A stretch of DNA of 64,000 nucleotides from Pomacea canaliculata (taxonomy: Eukaryota > Mollusca > Gastropoda > Architaenioglossa > Ampullariidae). Every line of letters starts with the position of its first letter. Position 1 is the first letter of the stretch. Shown here one piece after another: positions 59,575 through 64,000 of this stretch. The notes below the pieces were generated by a model. That model ran no database searches. It worked only from the letters and a program-made list of their open reading frames with translations, and was not told where the DNA came from. The position numbers were made by a program, and so were the translations under genes. The DNA lies in contig NC_037598.1 in assembly GCF_003073045.1 (NCBI RefSeq), positions 24,799,822 through 24,863,821 of the forward strand, read 5' to 3'.

Positions 59575-62500
59575 TTATGTGTTAGCATAAACGCGATTAG
59601 AATATTCATATTGCTGGGCCACCTCGTAGCAGAAGCGGTATTCCTCCTGGAACAGAAAAATCCAGTTAAAATTTTCAAAATAAAGGACATTTCTCGTGAC
59701 ATACTGTTCACATTGATAGAATGCTTTCACGTGATTATATATTTGCACACTTCTTTTCTGGTGAAATTTTAATCAGCCAGTTTGTCCGCTCGTTTGAAAG
59801 GACATACACATTGATAACTAGAGAGAGAGACATATCTTTAGTGGTGATGCCAGTAGAGTTATTGGTGAATACATTTGTCTCAAGTAAAAGTATCTGAAAT
59901 GTTTCCTGGCCATAAAAGATTAATTCTTTCTGCATATTTGTTCCCTCCACTTGCTTGTCTGTCATTCTGTCTCTGTGTCTGCCTGCCAGCTAGTAAACAA
60001 TATGTATGTCACGAGGTGCAAACTGGATTGTTAGCTAAAAGTAAACCTACTTTTATTTTATTATCAGTTCAATCAACTGAATGTTTGCCTTTAACCACAC
60101 AGGAAGCGCCCCAGCGTTCTGTCAGCTAGGAACTACTTACTGAGACCTTTCCACTAGTTCTTGCATGGGTGACATAACACTACTCACCACGGATGTCACG
60201 GCTTGAGGTCTGACATAGTGCACACTCCGCACAGCTGAGTACACGTCCACCACACGATGATGTATGAGTCGTATTATCATGTCACACACAGCACACAACA
60301 GACCGCTTCTAGCTGCTCCATCACTGTTAGTCAAATAACAATGGGAATGGGGGGCGCTCACTAATACAGCGTATCACAGCATTTTGATCTTCTTAGTTTT
60401 GAATTTGCTTTTGTATAAAAAAAAAAGGACTGTAAGATACACGACATAGGCATGTATGTAGTTATTTTGTTACATTACAGTTAACTTAAAGTTCATTGAT
60501 AGGCTATGTTTTATAAAAGTTGCGATTGATGCTGATAGCCTTAACAGCAGCCTTACAGAATTAACTTAATCTGAAACAGTCTGCTAAACTCACAAGCATT
60601 GAATGAGGAGAGGGCCCTGTCCCTTGCCCTTCATGGTGTCTACCAGGGTGACGATCAGTTGCAGGAGGTCAACTGTGTTGGCGGGTAGCTTGGACTTCCA
60701 GTCTTGATAGTGAAGCAACCGCACTTCTCGGGCTTCGTGCTTGTTCTATCAGACATGTACATTAGTTAGTCTATCCAATGCTGCAAACCTTTTTACTGGG
60801 TTTTTTCTTCATATTTTTCACAAACTCACCAAAACATTTTAGAAGTCCACCGAGTTCTTCAAATTCGCTCACAATTCATAAAAGTTTTTAATTGACATTT
60901 TCTAGATCGCATTGAAAGCTTTCTTTTTGAAACCGAATCTCTCGACCATCCTAGCCTTCTCGAAAAGGGTGGAACTGGTTTAGAGTACGTGAAATTATTC
61001 AGAAGTTCTCACGTTATGTTGGATTTAAATATACATAATTGTTTCTCGCTCCCAACTGTTTTCTAATACGATGTAACGAGTTTCAACTTGTCGAGTTTTG
61101 AAAGTTTGAATATCTAGGAGGGAATTAATAGAAACTAGAAATAATGAAGGGTGTTGATGGCATTTAACATACATTTATGTGTGTTACGAAAGGCGTCTTT
61201 ACTTACCTGGAACATCAGATAATAACAGGTGAGACTTGCTCCCTGTTGTTCTACATGTGATAGGGATAGAGTGTAGGGGTCAATTTTAATTGTCTCTCCA
61301 GTTTTCATTGGCCAGAACGATGTTAGAGTCTATGCCAAAAAAAATAAAAAAATAAAAAAATTAAAGTCCACCAAGAATAAGGAGATGAATCTTAAAATGA
61401 CACGTTACATTCATGTTCAATGAAAGGTATACTGCTATTACAGCTGAGTCTGTTGTTGGTGCCCTTTCCATCACGGATTAAAAAAAGTGAAAGAAAAGTT
61501 GACAGACAGGCAGAATAAACTCTTTTGTTCATTATCTACCTCTCCAAGAAAGACGATGCTGGTGACTCCACAGGTATCCACCAGTCTCCAGAAGTTTTTA
61601 ACTGTTTCAGGCAGAGGATGCTGCGTCAGCACACAGCCACGTGCGTTCAACATGGTCTGAGACAAGAGTAAAGCAAGTCTTATCGTGTGGAGGTCTTGTT
61701 TCATTGATATATTTCACTATAGTCACAATAATCTGTACCTAAGTAACCACTTAATCATCCTTACATAGCTTTAGAGTGTAAGTGTCTGTGTGTAGCTTGG
61801 TCCAGCGCAGTCGCAACAGATGTCAGCTGACCACTTACCGGCATGTAGACGGCGTTTATATAGGAATCTCTGTCTTGTTCTTGTGGGGCCAGAAACACCA
61901 GGTGCTGGTCAGCTGGGGAACAAGCAGGCACAATCTTCAGAGGATCGTACGATATTTTTATCTACAACATATTTCTCCACAAGGAAATATTTAGGACACC
62001 TTGCTATCACATTCTCATAGCATCTACCGGCTGTACATAGCACACAGCTTACTCTTCCAGAAAGTGCGGCTAGTCGTACACCATATTGAAACACCACCAA
62101 AACCCCACGAGTTTCAGTAATTCTCTTAACTTACATCTGATTGAAAACCTGACTGCAGAACATTGACAGAGATGAACATACAGTGATAATCGACCACAAT
62201 CTGTTATGGAAGGCTCCGATAGGTTCGATTGCCGAGCACTTTTTCACATTCAATATAATGTAATATATTTAATTGGTTCCGGAAACCACTAATAGCCACT
62301 TGTATAGGAGCCCAATGTTGTTCATCATATTTCACAGTGCAGCATGTATTAAAACAATGGGCTTGCTTCCGGCTCTGTGTTTTTCGATTTTGTACACCAA
62401 TAATAACTTTACGATAAAAGCGATGTATTCCTTATTTGAAATCTTTGCTTTACTACCGCTTTTATAACTTTCGTTACATTCTCTGCTTTATCCAGGTCTC

Positions 62501-63730
62501 TTTATGTTTCAGAATTTTTTTAGACTGTCTACTTAATCCAGTCATAATGAATGTCTAATTAGACACTCGTCGCCACTCGCATAATTGGAGACTAGTTTTT
62601 TTTTAAATTAAATCTTTGTTCTTACTGCTTTAGTCTGTCATTCGCCTCAAGCACTAGAAAGTTTCTTGGACATCATGATGACCGTATGTTGAATATATAA
62701 ACAAAAACACAGCACCAGCACAGAAGCTTTCCCATTTGTTTTAACCCGACGGTATTGGCAGATAACTCACCAGGTAGAGCGTATGGGTTACGGTTCTTGG
62801 ATCTGTTTTCTTCCAGAGAGGCGGTGTGGTGTGTATGCGGCTCCAGGAGTTCACGCATGTGTTGTACAGTCTGAAAGACAAGTGTAAAATGAGAGTTAGC
62901 TGTCATAAACTTAGCTATTGAGATGCAGTAGAAAGCATTCAGTGAGTAAAAAGAATTAATATGTATGATATAACCATGTTTGCCATGTTTACCTTAAACT
63001 CTTTGTCGATCCGTTTGTTGGATTTAGTGGGCACGATGCGGCTTGGGAAGGCCAGGTCAAAAGAGGTCAAATCAAGTACAGCCTTCTCTCTGCTGTAAGC
63101 CTCGAGCACTGCTTCGTGCAAGAACGTGTACTGGTCCTGTTAGAAATAATGCAGTGAATAAAATGAATGGCGAATCTTATTTGGCTACTCCATACAGAAA
63201 CTTACTAAATAGAGGCACAGCCCAACCCACGCACCCACGCACGGCACACACACATACACACAGAAATGTGTGTCAAATGTATTCTCTAAACATGAGCTCT
63301 AGCCTAGTGACAATACAGTGGAGTAGTTCCCACCTTGTTTTGTACCATCGAGCATCTATCATCTCTCAAGCGCTTAACCGTCTTGAAGAAGCTGACTTTA
63401 CTCTCGTGACGCGCATGCTCTATCATCAAGTCCAGTGCAATGTAGGTTCCTGTTCGACCCACTCCAGCACTAATGAGGCATAAAAGGAATATTATCATCA
63501 ACTGCATATTAATACACAGACTTCTGTTCATTTCTGTTCTGGAAGAATATTTAATGGAAATACGAGAAACGGCTTTGTCTCCCCTGACCTGCAGTGTACA
63601 AGGGGAGGTGAGGACGAGTTGCGGGGTGCTCGTGCTTTGACATCGCCCAGAAGTCGACGAGGTGGATGGCAGATGGAACAGAATGGTCCAACCAGCTCGT
63701 GTACTGATATTGCTCCACATGGCGGGTTGT
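59575..63730 (-). CDS. Receptor-type protein tyrosine phosphatase, D1 C-terminal part and full D2 (5' part outside window)
   Basis: Exons are 63589-63730, 63334-63469, 62993-63136, 62771-62870, 61839-61912, 61540-61656, 61207-61329, 60594-60745, 60188-60323 and 59575-59646. D1 shows TRHVEQYQYTSWLDHSVPS (WPD loop with its Asp), the P-loop HCSAGVGRTG split over two exons, and MVQNKDQYTFLHEAVLEAY. D2 starts NRSKNRNPYALP and runs through DSYINAVYMP, LTQHPLPETVKNFWRLV and FWPMKTGETIKI. In D2 the WPD loop is replaced by HYQDWKS and the P-loop is CFDGAARSG, so D2 is probably catalytically dead. The last exon ends EEYRFCYEVAQQYEYSN and a short tail. The exon 63589-63730 is one base short: a C run (plus 63602-63605) shifts frame just before HCS. 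Membrane and ectodomain exons lie beyond the right edge. Subtype not assigned. Confidence 0.85.
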
Positions 63731-64000
63731 CTGGTCGGTACGAAAAGTGAATGGACACAAATTTGAAAAGCTATAGCAACAAACATCTCAAGTACGCTAA
63801 CTCGTGGAAAGTTCCAGAAAAGGTCAATAGCGGAACATGACATTAAAGCAAGTAAGAAAAGTAAGTAATTTAAAAAAGTTTTTGATCATCAGTCAGCCCC
63901 AACCTGAACACTACGATAAGGGAGCAAAAATATTAGTGATATATAAACACAATCACCGGAAACTGGGGTCGCTCGGGTCAACGGTCATGACGTAGTTTAA
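63731..64000. other. Phosphatase intron and window edge
   Basis: Upstream of the exon at 63589-63730 the minus strand shows intron-like AT-rich DNA. At the very edge a short open stretch, NYVMTVDPSDPSF, ends at a GTGATT donor-like site (about 63953). It may be the preceding phosphatase exon, but its phase does not match the next exon and I see no clear family motif. Confidence 0.25.

Overview
The window is animal nuclear DNA. It has short exons with GT-AG introns, AATAAA polyadenylation signals, many simple repeats and LINE/SINE debris. The gene content (a metazoan TMEM43, a two-domain receptor tyrosine phosphatase, an EFCAB12-like EF-hand protein) and the style of the repeats suggest a mollusc, probably a gastropod. 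That is inference from gene and repeat character; no species was identified.

Region 1 (1-31.5 kb) is a minus-strand tandem array of one secreted-protein gene: four complete copies and the first exon of a fifth at the left edge. Each complete gene has five exons: (1) signal peptide plus PAN/apple-like cysteine module; (2) and (3) an extracellular module starting YDNWTLVFRVLAGSG and running through IVFNGSGSGYLDWF; (4) a module with RRFFIQxxYxGCxxDxGWLVVVDG; (5) a 14-codon terminal exon, ADVFAVFIQY-stop, that is easily missed. Two versions of promoter and signal peptide alternate along the array (A, A, B, A, B), and A-to-A and B-to-B spacing is about 15 kb, so the array seems to have grown by duplicating a two-gene block. 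Only copy 3 (15986-20249, 311 aa) reads cleanly; the others have one small indel each, two of them in homopolymers.

Region 2 (31.5-45 kb) holds two divergent conserved genes: an EFCAB12-like gene on the minus strand (nine exons, 719 aa) and TMEM43 on the plus strand (twelve exons, 410 aa, nuclear-envelope/ER protein). The array's duplicated flank ends about 10 bp from the EFCAB12-like stop codon.

Region 3 (45-59.5 kb) holds a small unrecognised coiled-coil-like gene (minus, three coding exons, 217 aa) and a single-pass membrane protein with a C-x3-C-x3-CC-x4-CC ectodomain and two PPxY motifs, like the STMC6/Shisa/CYYR1 group (minus; signal-peptide exon not found). The rest is intergenic DNA with LINE and SINE remnants.

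Region 4 (59.5 kb to the right edge) is the 3' part of a receptor-type protein tyrosine phosphatase gene (minus). D1 has catalytic motifs; D2 is a probable pseudophosphatase. D1 carries a one-base shift in a short C run just before HCSAGVGRTG.

No rRNA, tRNA, CRISPR array, retrovirus-like or Polinton-like element could be supported.
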